Assembly: GCA_003427395.1 (NCBI GenBank)
Contig: BFEA01000092.1
Coordinates: forward strand, 428,751 to 492,750
DNA length: 64,000 nt
From: Chara braunii
Taxonomy: Eukaryota; Streptophyta; Charophyceae; Charales; Characeae
Direction of reading: 5' to 3'
Shown: positions 33,154 to 44,149 of the stretch, piece after piece
How the letters are laid out: each line of letters opens with the position of its first letter
Position numbering within the stretch: position 1 is the stretch's first letter
Position numbers and translations under genes: made by a program
The notes under the pieces: model-generated
Seen by the model: the letters and a program-made list of their open reading frames with translations, nothing else
What the model was told of the DNA's origin: nothing
Database searches by the model: none

Positions 33154-33297
33154 CAAGCTTAAGCAGCAAGCTCCATACAAGGGGAGAGTGAAGGCTTAGA
33201 TGATGCAGGCAATGGAGCGTAAGGCCTTCGCAAACGTGTACCAGATGGAGTTCTGACAATCGATATATATGGATAGCGGTTCGAAGAGAAACTCCTT

Positions 33298-33726
33298 TTG
33301 CCACTGGTTTGCACTTTGGTGGGGCAAGAACTATATATTATGCGCCCCCTTAACAGACAAGCCAAAAAGATGTTGCTAATGCCGCTATTTTGCGGTCTTC
33401 CCACTCCGGAGCTTATCGAGACTAGAGTAAGGCAATCATATGCAGATCATTTTTGCTTTAGGATCTTTCTGGAAAATCCGATGCTCAGAATCACGGTGGA
33501 TGCATCGCCAAGGAAACACATCAAGTGTTACATTCTGCTCATAGATGTTAGAATTCCGACTCCGCACTGGGCAGGTCTTCCATTTGTAGGCTTAACATGT
33601 ATCCCGTTGAGACTCTTGTTGGATCACAAAGGAAGAAAGTTAGACAATGGAATAGTGAAGCTTGGATTTGCAACTTTATTTCTTAGAGCTTTAAACGAGT
33701 ACATGCCTCACGATCGCAACCTGTAG
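33298..33726 (+). pseudogene. LINE-C ORF1-to-ORF2 segment of unknown role
   Basis: Frame of 142 residues beginning (from a GTG-preceding ATG-like context) MPLVCTLVGQ and containing LLIDVRIPTPHWAGLPFVGL. LINE-B has a counterpart beginning MPLVCTL at 10034. It is shared by both LINEs, so it was probably coding, but I do not recognise a domain. Confidence 0.5.
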
Positions 33727-33853
33727 TCGGAATTCATTCCAGAAGTGCTGACAAAGAACTGACGGCCGAATAGTCCTCCTCAATGGAGGAAGGGAGGAAA
33801 CCAGAGAGAGAATGAGCGGATCCAAGGGAAAAACGCATCAGCGAGGATAGTAG

Positions 33854-34600
33854 ATGGGGAAAATTAGAGTGTGCACCTGGAATACACAGGCCGGGGGATA
33901 CCAATGGAAAATAGAAAGGCAAGCGTCTGAAGAGATTGATCAACGAAAAACAGATAGATATCTGCCTGTTACAGGAAACAAAGTTGTCAGAGGGAAAACT
34001 GACACAACTCACCATTTGGTGCCATTTGGTGGAATGACCCGCAATTGTGGTCACCCGCACGTGGCTTTAAGGGAGAAACAACAATATTAGTTCAGAAGAG
34101 GTTGGAAGCAGAACTTATAGATTATGACTCGAGCTTATGGGGAAGATGGGTGCGGCTTAAGCTACTCGTACAACACGTTGAGCTAGTAATAGCTACGATC
34201 TATGCCCCGAACGATCCCAAGGAGAAGCTACAATTCATTAAAGCTCTCCCTCACTGCCTCCCTAAAATATAGAGCATGATAATTAGGGGAGATTGAAATT
34301 TAGTGTGCAACCTATGCCTGAACTCCGAATCGGAAGATATGATGAGAAAAAATAGAGCAGCCTTCATACAGTGGAGGTAAGCCTGGGGATTAACGGGTAT
34401 CTTCATAGCTTTGAACCCGACGACAGAAGAATATACATGACTCTTAAGCTCCTCGACCTCGGCAAGAGCTAAGAGAAGATTAAATTTCTTTCTCACGATA
34501 GGAGACATGACTCAATAAGTGACTGCAGTGCACATACAGAATGCTTCATTTTCAGACCATAAACCGGTGTCGCTGAAACTCTGGTAGCCACGCAGTCAAG
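33854..34600 (+). pseudogene. LINE-C endonuclease domain, frameshifted
   Basis: MGKIRVCTWNTQAGG gives the first endonuclease strand. In another frame (34045-34272) come WSPARGFKGETTILVQKRLE, SSLWGRWVRLKLL and VIATIYAPND, matching LINE-B. The Asp-x-Asn region is degraded (about 34285), and a Ser-Asp-His counterpart lies near 34552. Confidence 0.65.
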
Positions 34601-34617
34601 AGCAGAGAGGGTCGGGG

Positions 34618-35330
34618 TTGAACATAATAAACCTCGGGGACGAAGACTGGAGGGTATGGACTAAACAACAGTGGCAGGCTTGGCATGCGGCAAGGGAATC
34701 TTTTGAATCTTTTGAAGAATGGATCGACACGGGGCTCCGTATAATCTCAACTAAATTTAAAACCTTCTCTTTTATTGCAGCCTTCGTAAGAAATAAAAAA
34801 GAGAGGTGTCTGCAAAGCAGAGTGGAGAGAAAAGATTAACAACAGTCGTATTTTTCATCACCACTTCAAAACACTCTTCGCCACTTCAGGATGCAGCCTG
34901 CCTAAACAGATGGTTTTCAGGGTCTTCGGACCTTTCACCCCTTCAGGACACCCTTCACCACTTCAGGATGCAGCTGCCTAAATAGGTGGTTTTCAGGGTC
35001 TTCGGACCTTTCACCACTCCAGGACCATTCAGGATTTTCAGACTGCCAAAAACTCTCACTTCACCACTTCCGGATGCAGTCTCCCTAAACAGGTGGTTTT
35101 AAGGGCCTTCGGACCTTTCACCACTTCAGGACCATTCGGGATTTTCAGACTGCCAAAAACTCTCACTTCAGAATTTTCATTCCTGAATTTTCAGCTACCC
35201 GTTAACCGCTTATGAGAGTGGAGGAAGCGAAAGCCATAATACAGGAGCATCCAATTGCGGAACTAGTTTGGGTAGAGGAAAGACAAAGGAGGTTGAGCAA
35301 ATGGGAGCAACACCAAGTGGATAAACAAGC
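34618..35330 (+). pseudogene. LINE-C linker, split by an insertion
   Basis: The left part (34618-34839) ends CLQSRVERKD; the right part resumes at 35215 with RVEEAKAIIQEHPIAELVWV. LINE-B reads through the same place as CKRRVEEAESRLGEHPIS. Removing the 387-bp insert and one copy of the 9-base duplication would keep the frame. Confidence 0.7.
34828..35214. mobile_element. 387-bp insertion with 9-bp target duplication and internal tandem units
   Basis: AGAGTGGAG occurs at 34819-34827 and 35215-35223, exactly at the two edges. The insert is non-coding and contains three units with ccacttcaggatgcag, aggtggttttcaggg and cttcggacctttcacc (starting near 34881, 34958 and 35064). A 9-base duplication fits a Mutator-like or similar DNA transposon; the ends (agaaaagattaac and, reversed, cataagcggttaac) show only weak inverted similarity. 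Confidence 0.65.
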
Positions 35331-35626
35331 TAGGTAGGAGCTTATCCTAAAAGAGAAAGTAGTCACGAGAGATATGATGACAAAGGAATCCTTCCGCAGA
35401 CTTCTTCCGAGATTCAGGCTAACCCCTACGAGAGAGCTTTAACACCAACATCTCATGGGCCTTGGAGCACACCAACTCCGACCTAGTATGCGAGTATGCT
35501 GCAAACTACTTCAAAGATATATTGGCAACGTGGAAGCAGTACTAGGATAGGGAAACGGATCTTACGGAAGAAAGTTCCTTCTGTGACACTTTAACTGTTA
35601 GAGTTTCAGACCAAGAGAGGTGGGAG

Positions 35627-36620
35627 ATGGACAGAGCGGTTTCAACGAAAGAAATCAGGGAGACCATCAAATCCATGACGAAAGGTAAGGCGCCAGGAGA
35701 AGATGGTTTGTCGGTAGAATTTTACCAGGCTTGCGGACAGGTTTTGAAAGAAGATATAGTTCAGCTGTACAATGGTATCTTTATGAGAGGACAGCTGGGC
35801 AAAACGATGACCAAGGGAGTCATTACGCTCCTATATAAGAAAGAGAATAGAACAGAGGTAAGAAACTTGAAACCTATTTCGCTATTAAATGTAATCCGTA
35901 AAATCTTAGCGAAGGCTCTAGCAAAGAGGTTAGGTAAGTTGCTGCAAGGACTAGTAGGAGGGATCAAGGAACATTCGTTTACGGTAGGTCTATCTTCGAA
36001 AACATAGCCACGACTATGGAGGCACTAGAAGTGATAGAAAAGGAGGATCTAGACGTCGCAATTCTAATGATAGACCTTGAAAAAGCTACGATTGGGTCAA
36101 TTGGACGTTTGTAATGACCACCTTAAGAGTACTAGGCTTTGGAGAACCTTTCTGCAACTGGGTCAAAACTCTTTATGCGTTTGTCACTGCAGCAGTCCAA
36201 GTCAATGAAGTATGCTCACAAAAGTTCAAACTCTCAGCATCACTGTGTCAAGGCTACCACCTAGCCCAATTTATGTTTGGCCTACAGTTAGAGATTCTTC
36301 TCTGTACGATTTGCGCGAACCCAAACATTAGAGGTCTGACGCTGTCGGAGGACAGGGAATGTAGGGTGAAGGCCCTTGCATATGACCTACTTACCATTTC
36401 TGTGAACTCTAGAGACTCGCTAGAAGCTCTGCATGCATGCCTACAAAAGTACGGAGACCTCTCTGAAGCAACCATCAATTGGAATAAGTCGAACTTCTTT
36501 CTCCATAAAGCAGGTGAATTCGAAGCACAGTGGGGCATGAAAAGAGTCCTAGTAAACGGTGCAGAAAAATTATTGAGGGTATTAGTTGCACTTGATGACT
36601 ATTTGACCTCACAGGACTTA
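35627..36620 (+). pseudogene. LINE-C reverse transcriptase, catalytic box damaged
   Basis: 35627-36007 has IKSMTKGKAPGEDGLSVEFY and GVITLLYKKENRTEVRNLKP. After a shift, MIDLEKA occurs near 36070, and 36114-36818 holds GFGEPFCNWVKTLY, LSASLCQGYHLAQFMFGL and ATINWNKSNFFLH. At the place of the YADD/FADD box the frame reads ALAYDLLTIS (about 36372-36400), so one catalytic Asp is missing. The protein would be inactive. Confidence 0.7.
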
Positions 36621-36962
36621 TTTCTGCAGGAAAGGGTTTCATCTAGAATCAGGAGCTCGAGAGGGGCATCCCATCTTTCTTTGGTAGGCAGAACCCTAGT
36701 TATCATTGTCTCAACATTTTCTGTCCTTTGGTACGTCCTCAGAGTTTGCAAACTGGTGGAGGGCTCAATTAAGAACATCATAGCAGAACTTGCTTTTGCA
36801 GGAAAAGGTATCATCTAGAATCAGGAGCTCGGGAGGGGCATCCCATCTTTCTTTGATAGGAAGAGCCCTAGTCTTCATTGTCTCAACATTTTCTCTCCTT
36901 TGGTGCGTCCTTAGAGTTTGTAACATGTCGAAGGGCTCAATTAAGAACATCAGAGCAGTAGC
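36621..36962 (+). repeat. 171-bp in-frame tandem duplication in LINE-C
   Basis: Copy 1 (36621-36791) encodes SSRIRSSRGASHLSLVGR with IVSTFSVLWYVLRVCK; copy 2 (36792-36962) encodes SSRIRSSGGASHLSLIGR with IVSTFSLLWCVLRVCN. The spacing is exactly 57 codons. Confidence 0.85.
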
Positions 36963-37430
36963 CTGGCGGTCTATATGGAAATCACAAGTGGAAGAGAACC
37001 AGGGCTATGTTTCCAAGGTCGCCTGAGAAATGCTATGCAAACGAAGAGAAGAGCGCGGCCTTGTTGTTACAGACCCAAGGTCTCAGAATCTGGTACTTAT
37101 CTCCAACTGGATACATAAAGCTGCGGAGGCAGACTCAAATCCGAATCGGTGTTTTCTGGCGAAACACATTCTCTAAAAAGAATGGGGCTTGAGTAGATCC
37201 TCGGACGTATGGGTGGTGCTGATGATGGATTCATTCCTGGACAACAGGCTAAAATCGAGATTCTGGAGAAACATAGTGGCAGCCTGGAAGAAGAACAAAC
37301 CTGACACAAGGATGATCCCACAGTAGAAGGTGGAAGTAATGAACCAACCATTGTTCAAGAATAGTTTAATTCTGAATCGAGAAGGCCAACGCTTTTCAGC
37401 GGCATCAAGCGCGGGTAATTTCAGGCTGAA

Positions 37431-38576
37431 GTGGGTGCAGAGAGGAGTGGCAATGGTGGGCGATCTCAGGGACACGGCCACCAATCAATGGCAGCCCCCG
37501 CCCAACTAAAAGAAAAACTGAAACACTTGCCTCTGCAAGAAGAAAGGAGTCCGATCATGGATGTCATCCCAGAAGAATGGAAGAGGACTTTGGGGCCAGA
37601 AGGGGTGATTCCACCAGGTACATGGCTGAAGTCTATATCAGCTCGGAATAATGATTTTTTTGTACTTCTTAAGAGTTGGCATGATGACGGAAGAGGGAGA
37701 TGCACAGTGGAAGAGTATAGTAGAAGCAATGGCCCCAAGGATATTTAGCTTTATACAGAACAACTACGAGACTGGGCTTGGGGAGATTGGAAGAAATTAG
37801 GGTGAGAGCTGTGAAACTTCAGGGAAGAGGGGAGCCAACTGTTTATAAATAAGAAGCATGAGGAACAACCAAAAGATATGAGAATAGACCCATCAATCTG
37901 GGGATGGAAAATGGGCACAGGAGTGGTATATGATCTAAACCTAAGTTAATTGATCGCTGGGAACGAGCAAGCACAACCAATTTTACAAACTCCAACGGAG
38001 GAAGAACTCTGTAGGTTATGGATTTGGTTCGCTCCTCTAGCTGCAGTCGCATACTGCAATACCTACGGCCTGTTGGCTTGAAAGCAGGGGAATGGAGGTA
38101 AGTCTGGACTGCAATCGCTGCGCTTGGCCATTCGAAACAATGACTCATTTATGGTGGACGCGCCCAAAATCGCAAAAATGGTGGAACTGGTGGTTCCGAC
38201 ACTGGACAAAAATGTCCGGGGACACCAGCTGTAGGGGGGAAGGATGGGTAGTCCATAGATTTCTACCAGAGAACATTCCATCAAGGAAGGGGTGTGGATA
38301 TATAGCACAAGTATGCAAGGCACTAAGGATGTGGCTGATTTGGTCGGGCAGGAACGAAAGAAGATTTAAGGTTCAAGAGATGGATGAAGTACATGCAGAA
38401 AAGAACGTTCAAGGTGCTGCCCATAACTAAAATCGGAGCAGACCGGAGAAGAAAAGTCATGGAGGGAAACAGGAAGGCAGGGTTCAAGTGGTTCATGGAA
38501 GCGTGGGAAATGCCTGGCGGCCTGGCCTTGGCAAGGAATAATAAGCTTGTAATATCGAAGTGGTTAGAGATGCCGT
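37431..38576 (+). pseudogene. LINE-C C-terminal region with zinc-binding motif
   Basis: Broken frames continue to 38576. 38092-38430 holds CNRCAWPFETMTHLWWTRP and SQKWWNWW, the zf-RVT-like motif (C-x2-C, then Glu-x-Met-x-His; the last Cys is replaced by Arg), followed by WLIWSGRNERRFK. It matches LINE-B at 14.6 kb. Confidence 0.65.
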
Positions 38577-38639
38577 AGAGGAGAAGGGGGTAGGGAACAA
38601 TAAGCTAGTAATATCGAACAAGTAGTAGCTATAGGGTAC

Positions 38640-38762
38640 TGTCCTTTTTCTTCCTCCTTTTCTTTTTTGTTTTTTTTTGTTTTTTTGTTTTGTTTGTTTG
38701 TTTTGGGACAAATGCTCCAGTCTATTGGTGGGGAGCAACACGTGCTGGGAACCGGGCCCAGG
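38640..38762 (-). mobile_element. Shared-tail retroposon fragment in LINE-C 3' region
   Basis: A T/TTG-rich run (about 38646-38703) is followed by ctccagtctattggtgg, ggagcaacacgtgctgg and gaaccgggccc, the reverse complement of the shared tail. LINE-C 3' sequence resumes near 38790. Confidence 0.6.
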
Positions 38763-38789
38763 TCTTTTTTCTTCCTTTGTTGAACCAAC

Positions 38790-38908
38790 AAACGAAACTG
38801 GCTGATGCTGCCAGAAGTTAACTCCGGGTGGAATCGTGGGGAACCCGGCCTTAATTTAGCTATTTCGAAATATAATTGAACATGTGTTAAAAAAAAAAAA
38901 AAAAAAAA
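38790..38908 (+). other. LINE-C 3' untranslated end and poly(A)
   Basis: aaactggctgatgctgccag ... gtggggaacccggcc followed by about 22 A. It resembles the end of LINE-B at 15.5-15.6 kb. Confidence 0.6.
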
Positions 38909-38950
38909 GTTGCCCATTTTATTTGCCTGCATAACATAGTTTTTTCTTCC

Positions 38951-39045
38951 GGTTTTTTTTTTTTTTTTTTTTGGCTGGGACCTTCCATGGTCCTTGCATG
39001 GGCGGGCTGCCTAGGAAAACAGGGTGTCCTGGGCGGCCCGGCTAC
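38951..39045 (-). repeat. GC-rich repeat with poly(A), related to 22863-22950
   Basis: On the plus strand a T run (38951-38972) leads to ggctgggaccttcc, gtccttgcatggg, gggtgtcctgggcggcccgg. The order matches the reverse complement of 22863-22950. Confidence 0.6.
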
Positions 39046-39669
39046 GTCAGAAGGCCGAATTGAGGAAGTCCTTTGCCAAGATTTATACACTTCTACAGAG
39101 CGCTACACTGTGGAGAAAAGTTATGGGTTCAGGTTCAGCTTGTGAAGCCAGAGCCCTTTCCCTTTGATTTTCCCGGCTGGTCGTCTGTGCAGGTTCACAT
39201 AGTGGAGTGAGGCCCATTGTTGGGCTTGCACCTCGGACAAAATTGGTGCTTTCACTTCACATGCTGAAACCTGAATTCATAACTACTTCCAGAGCGTATC
39301 ATTTCTGGGAGAAACATATAAGACTAAGCCTGTCTATTCAGGCACGCTTTCCGGCCCCTTGGCTGCATTCGAGTATCTGACCAGATCACTTGCAATATCT
39401 GGCCCCTGGCCTAACAGCCCCCATGATACTACCTGCTCCACCCGAATACAGCCTACGGTCATTATTGCTGCATTTAGACTGAAAGATGCCCCAAATACAT
39501 ACAGCTAGAATGACCATACTTTGTATTCAGGTGAAGAAGGTAGATTGGATTGTGCAATTGAAGTGCAGGAGTTCGAACTCCTTCCCACTACAATCATAAA
39601 TGATGCGGCCAATCATAACTACTGATGTTCCAAGATTGGTGGCAAGGACTGATCGCCGTGAATATGCCA

Positions 39670-39900
39670 AACACGGGGTCTACTGGCCCTGCTCTATTTT
39701 TCCTTATATCGGTGGTATGGTGGCGTGATGTAATACGTGAATCCACCTCTGAAGGATATCATACATCAGTGGTTCAATTGGGACTCCGTTATGGTATGTT
39801 TTTGTTCATTTTGTCAGAAGTAATGTTTATTTTTTTTTGTAGCTTTGTTTTGGGCTTTCTTCCATTCATTTCTTTCATTCATGTCTGGAGCCTACTGTCG
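39670..39900 (+). pseudogene. cox3: Nuclear insert of mitochondrial cox3 (NUMT), fragment
   Basis: The frame reads [20 protein letters not shown] then [19 protein letters not shown], the conserved helix III/IV part of cytochrome c oxidase subunit 3, with [15 protein letters not shown] and SEVMF diagnostic. Downstream, in a shifted frame, FHSCLEPTV continues the same protein (about 39868-39900), so at least one frameshift is present. Tryptophan is TGG throughout, as in plant mitochondria. The rest of the gene is absent. A mitochondrial scaffold is excluded by the surrounding LINEs and SINEs. Confidence 0.8.
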
Positions 39901-39990
39901 CCCGACCAATTGAGGAAGCAAGGCCAGTTTTTCCCTCGAATTTTGCCCCCAGCCAAAATCCGCTGGGGGCGACCGGACCGGGACAGTGAA

Positions 39991-40038
39991 CCGGTCTATA
40001 CATCCGGGAGGCTCCGGTCTATACATCCGGGAGGCTCC
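39991..40038 (+). repeat. 23-bp tandem pair
   Basis: ccggtctatacatccgggag occurs twice in tandem, beside other ccggg-rich text. Confidence 0.85.
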
Positions 40039-40210
40039 CCGTCTGGGCAGGGGTCCCCGGTGCATCCGGGAACCAGCACTGGTTTAAAGAGGGGTTGCCT
40101 TCACGTCATTCGGTTATTTCTTGTTTGATCTCCAATTCTGTGAGGACTTCTGCTGTGACCATCAGCCAGAAGTCATTCGTAATTGCAATTCTACACAACA
40201 TATTTTTTTG

Positions 40211-40243
<33 letters not shown>

Positions 40244-40247
40244 GGGG

Positions 40248-40832
40248 CAAGTACGTTTGTGTCACAAACGAAGTTCAAAAGGGCAAAAAAAACACTAATC
40301 GGCAACGAAAAAATGGCTGTAGTTCGAAAAGGCANNNNNNNNNNNNNNNNNNNNNNNNNNNNNNNNNNNNNNNNNNNNNNNNNNNNNNNNNNNNNNNNNN
40401 NNNNNNNNNNNNNNNNNNNNNNNNNNNNNNNNNNNNNNNNNNNNNNNNNNNNNNNNNNNNNNNNNNNNNNNNNNNNNNNNNNNNNNNNNNNNNNNNNNNN
40501 NCGGCCATGGCCCAACCATGGGGCCTTTTTTTCTTTTTTTTCTTTTTTTTTTCCAGCCACGGCGCGGCGCGGTGCGATGCACATCCGGGGGGGAGGGGGG
40601 GGGAAACGCGGCATGACGCGCGACGTGCGATCGAAGAAAAAAAAACAAAACAAAACAACAAAAAAAAACAGGGTGCTACAACCGCCCTTTTCAAACTCGG
40701 GGCCTGATGTTACCGCCTTCTGATGTTATGACTGCCTTTTCGAACTGCGGCCATTTTTCCGTTGCCCATTAGTGTTTTTTTTGCCTTTACAGTTTGAAAG
40801 TGTGGTACTACCGCACTTGTTTCTTTTTTTTT
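40248..40832. repeat. Imperfect inverted repeat around an assembly gap
   Basis: 40277-40334 (gggcaaaaaaaacactaat, aaaatggctgtagttcgaaa) is the reverse complement of 40732-40797 at roughly 90 percent by eye. The outer parts (caagtacg and tttcaaac words) are looser. The arms enclose an N run at 40335-40501 and a GC-rich block. It may be a foldback element. Confidence 0.7.
40335..40501. other. Assembly gap (167 N)
   Basis: Run of N inside the inverted repeat. Confidence 0.99.
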
Positions 40833-42099
40833 TTTTGCGCTGGGGCTGCCCGGAACCCTGCCTGGGCGCCGTGCCCGGCCGGGCACCCGGGCATGTATCC
40901 GGGCATAAGTTGGGTGCCCAGCCGCCCGGAAAAAGGTAGAGGGCAGCGCCTCGTGCCCAATCACCGTACAACTCCAGCCTGCTCCTCAAAATGACATACC
41001 AGATACAGACCCAAACATTCCGGCATACATCAATGACCGACAAAAGGCAACATCCTTACCAAATTACATTGCATGGACCACAAAAAATATGTTCATCACA
41101 ACATACAAGGCACTATCAACAAGGACCCACTGACCAGAACCTCCAATTGTCCGAAAGAATTGGAAGAGCCCTCTGAGTCAGCTCTTAAAGCCACAAAATA
41201 ACTCCACAGAATCTCCACGCAACACCAGGAGCACTACTGCTTAACCCACCATACAAGTCCCCCATCTTGCATGTGCTCCAAAACACCAGCCCATGAAATG
41301 TGTGTGCTTGTGTGCGCACCGTGACGCCCGCGTGTGCGTGTGTGCAAAGTAATCAAAACAGTTATTCACTGCTCCAATTTGAGTCGGCAGGCATGTTTGT
41401 TTACTTGAAGCACTGCATACCTACACACACACCTGTTTGCCTTTCGGCACACTTGCGCCTTAATTTTGTCAGTCTATTGGTGATGCTCATTTAGTAGCAG
41501 ATCTGCATGGAGAATAGGTGGGAGGAGAAGGGAAAGGAAGGTGTTTAGAAAGCATGAACCTGGTCATGATCATCATGAAGTCCATGCTTTGTTAACAACT
41601 TAGCACCAGTGGGGCTTGGCTTCATGGTCCTTCGTGTTCTATGTTAATGCCACGAAAGCAAGAACGGGGCCAATTTTTTGGATATTATGCAGGCAAATAG
41701 GTATGTGTGCCGCTATCTATATTTATGTACTTGCCTACAGCAAGATGAAAGAAGAAAGCGGACGAGGACTACCCCATTAGATCCTGAATCCTCATCAGCC
41801 CAGCAGACTGCCAGAGACTGGCATGAAAGACACTGGCTACTCGTGAGCCGGGCTGCAAACGAAAATGAATGGAGAAAAAAGCAGTGCATTGCCTTCGGTG
41901 AGCGCGCACGACCACCTCCCCAAACAACACGAAGACCAGTTGGGGTTCGGTCTGCATGTGCTTCTTCACTCCTGTGCATTCATCTTCGGGGTTCGGTCTG
42001 TATGTGCTTCAACAGTCCTATGCATGCATCTGTTTTAAAGTGTTTTTCCTGTGTTTCCATGCAAAAGCGCGTGGGCCATGGTTTGATGCTACCAGCAGC
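40833..42099. other. No gene seen
   Basis: A GC-rich block with nested ccggg words (40845-40935) is followed by ordinary sequence. 40878-40910 is identical to 52239-52271. No coding support. Confidence 0.45.
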
Positions 42100-42575
42100 A
42101 AAGGCGTCACCGTAAGGACAAACAAGTTCACACAAGGCATGCCAGCATGGATGTGGTGCACATTTCCACACCAGAAAGTGCTTTCAAACTTCTTGAGCAA
42201 TGAGAGGGGGGGGCTACGCAATGATATACATTGAATATGCCAGTCTTAACCTAGCCATTTAAGTGTGACAGCCTTTTGTGCGCTTCCATATCGAGGGCAT
42301 TTGAAGCAAATGTGTGTGTGTGCTGCCATATCGAGGGTGTTTGAAGACGTCATCGTAAGAACAAACACAACGTTTGATTAAGTTCACACAAGCCATGCCA
42401 GCATAGTTGTGCTTCACATTTCCACACGAGAAAGTGATTTCTAACTTCTTGAGCAATGAGACCGGGGGGCTACTCAACAATACACATCGAATATGCCAGT
42501 CTGAACCCAGCCATTTGATATGTGAAAGCCTTTTGTGTGCTGCCATATCGACGCTATTTGAAACAAATGTGTGTA
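42100..42575 (+). repeat. 255-bp tandem duplication
   Basis: acttcttgagcaatgaga occurs at 42189 and 42444, and the flanking phrases (cacaagYcatgccagcat, catttccacac, gaatatgccagtct, gccttttgtgYgct, ccatatcga) repeat in the same order. Confidence 0.85.
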
Positions 42576-42708
42576 GGACCTGTAGGTGTTTATGTGTGTG
42601 CGCAGGCGGAGTGCGGGAGGGGTGTCGTGTTTGTGTACTGAGACTGTGTCAGGGTCGCAGTGAGAGGTTGGGGCCAGGTGGGTGGCTCTATGAGGGTGTA
42701 GTGTTGGG

Positions 42709-43160
42709 TTATTGGGGTGTAGAGGTGTGAAGGGGGGTGTGCAGAGCCATGTGTGAGTGTCTGGGTAGGTTGAGGGGATGCGCTGATGCGCTGTGTACCC
42801 GGGTAGGTGTATTCTAGCCCGATGTGGGGGGCTGTGGGTGCCCATGAGCGTCCATCCGTGGGCGGTTGGGTGGGTGGGTGTAGATGTGGGTGGGGTTATT
42901 GGGATGTAGAGGTGTGAAGGGGGTGTGCAGAATGGTGTGTGAGTGTCTGGGTACATCGAGGGTTGTGCAGATGCGCTGCTGTGCTGTGTACCCGTGTAGG
43001 AGGATTCTAGCCCAGTGTGGGGGGGTGTGGGGAGGGTGTGGGGGGGGTGTGGATGCCCACGAGTGTCTGTCTGTGGATGGGTGGGTGGGTGGGTGTAGAT
43101 GTGGGTGGGGTTGGGTGGGTTTGGGTGGGTTTGAGTGGGTTTGGGTGGGTATATGCGGGT
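42709..43160 (+). repeat. 187-bp G-rich tandem units ending in a GGGT-rich tract
   Basis: ttattggggtgtagaggtg starts at 42709 and again (one change) at 42896; both copies contain gtgtgagtgtctgggta and ctgtgtaccc. The array ends in repeated ttgggtgggt (43108-43155) with many GGG runs on the plus strand. Confidence 0.85.
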
Positions 43161-43332
43161 GTAGATTGATTTCTCTGTTACTAAAACCACCACTGGCCCT
43201 AAAGGGCCTAAACCTATTATGTCAAACCTATCGGTTTTCCCGCCCCTGGAGCACCAAACAGAAAAGGACTGGAGCTTCATCGTTGCATCACATGGCAAGG
43301 ATATGCAAACTTGACCTGCTGTACCCACTAAT

Positions 43333-43550
43333 CGAGACAACGAAACAGTCCAAGTTCATGTGCCAAGCAGAACTACTAGAAAAACAAAAGCAGCCAAGTG
43401 CAAGAGGAACCCAGGCCGCGTCAAGTGACCTGATAACACTCGAGACAAGGAAACAGTCCAAGTTCAATGTGCCAGACAGAACTAGAAAAACAAAAGCAGC
43501 CTAGTGCAAGAGGAACACAGGCCGCGCCAAGCGACCTGATAACCCTCAAG
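43333..43550 (+). repeat. 109-bp tandem duplication
   Basis: gagacaaNgaaacagtccaa starts at 43333 and 43442; both copies continue with aaaacaaaagcagcc and gcaagaggaac. Confidence 0.9.
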
Positions 43551-44149
43551 TTTTCTCAGACAGGGAAATTTCAGTCATACGGTTGCACTCAGCACACAAA
43601 AGCGAGGAGAGCAACCTGCAGGGTACTGCAAAAAAAAAACAAAGCAGGGTCAGCTCAGTACCTTACACGGGGTCAAGCTTGTTTTTTTGTTTTTTGTTTT
43701 TTTTTCAAGCTTCCATTAGACACAACACTCGGACTGCACAAATGTGGTGGGTGAGGGGATCATATAGAGCATAATCACTTGCCCCCACACGAAGTGAAGT
43801 GGGACCACCACCATGACCTCATACATGGTATGTGCTTATGCAGTGGGGTGTGCGTACGCATCTGCATGGAGTTCTGGGCCTGTGAATAAGAAAAACGTGT
43901 TTGCGTTGCCTCAAGCTTGGTAAAGAGAGTCATCACCAACACGTCGGGGAACAAGAGACACCTTAGATAAATTTCATAAATTTCGTTTGTAAGAATCTTA
44001 AAATCATTAAAACTTCTAAGAGATGTTCTAGATAAGAGTTCCTAATTTTCCTAATTTTCTGAATCTTCGTTTCTGATTATTGACAAACCTGCGTCGGCAA
44101 ACCTAATTGATTTCTATCGTGGTAAACTTCGATTCTGTTTTGTCTTTTC
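43551..44149. other. No gene seen
   Basis: Short A and T runs at about 43631 and 43681; otherwise featureless. Confidence 0.4.

Larger units (their letters stand above)
31801..38908 (+). mobile_element. LINE-C, long decayed non-LTR retrotransposon
   Basis: The order is ORF1 with CCHC knuckle, Gly/Pro-rich ORF1 tail, endonuclease, linker (with insertion), RT, a duplicated post-RT segment, zinc-binding C-terminal region, 3' untranslated region and poly(A) at 38887-38908. At about 7.1 kb it preserves the full layout, although many stops and shifts break it. It serves as the reference for what LINE-A has lost. Confidence 0.75.

Noticed and set aside
40121-40723. Frames of 120-200 codons around 40.3-40.6 kb
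   Set aside because: Mostly translated N gap.
42474-43340. 288-codon minus-strand Pro/Thr/His-rich frame
   Set aside because: It is the complement of the G-rich tandem array.
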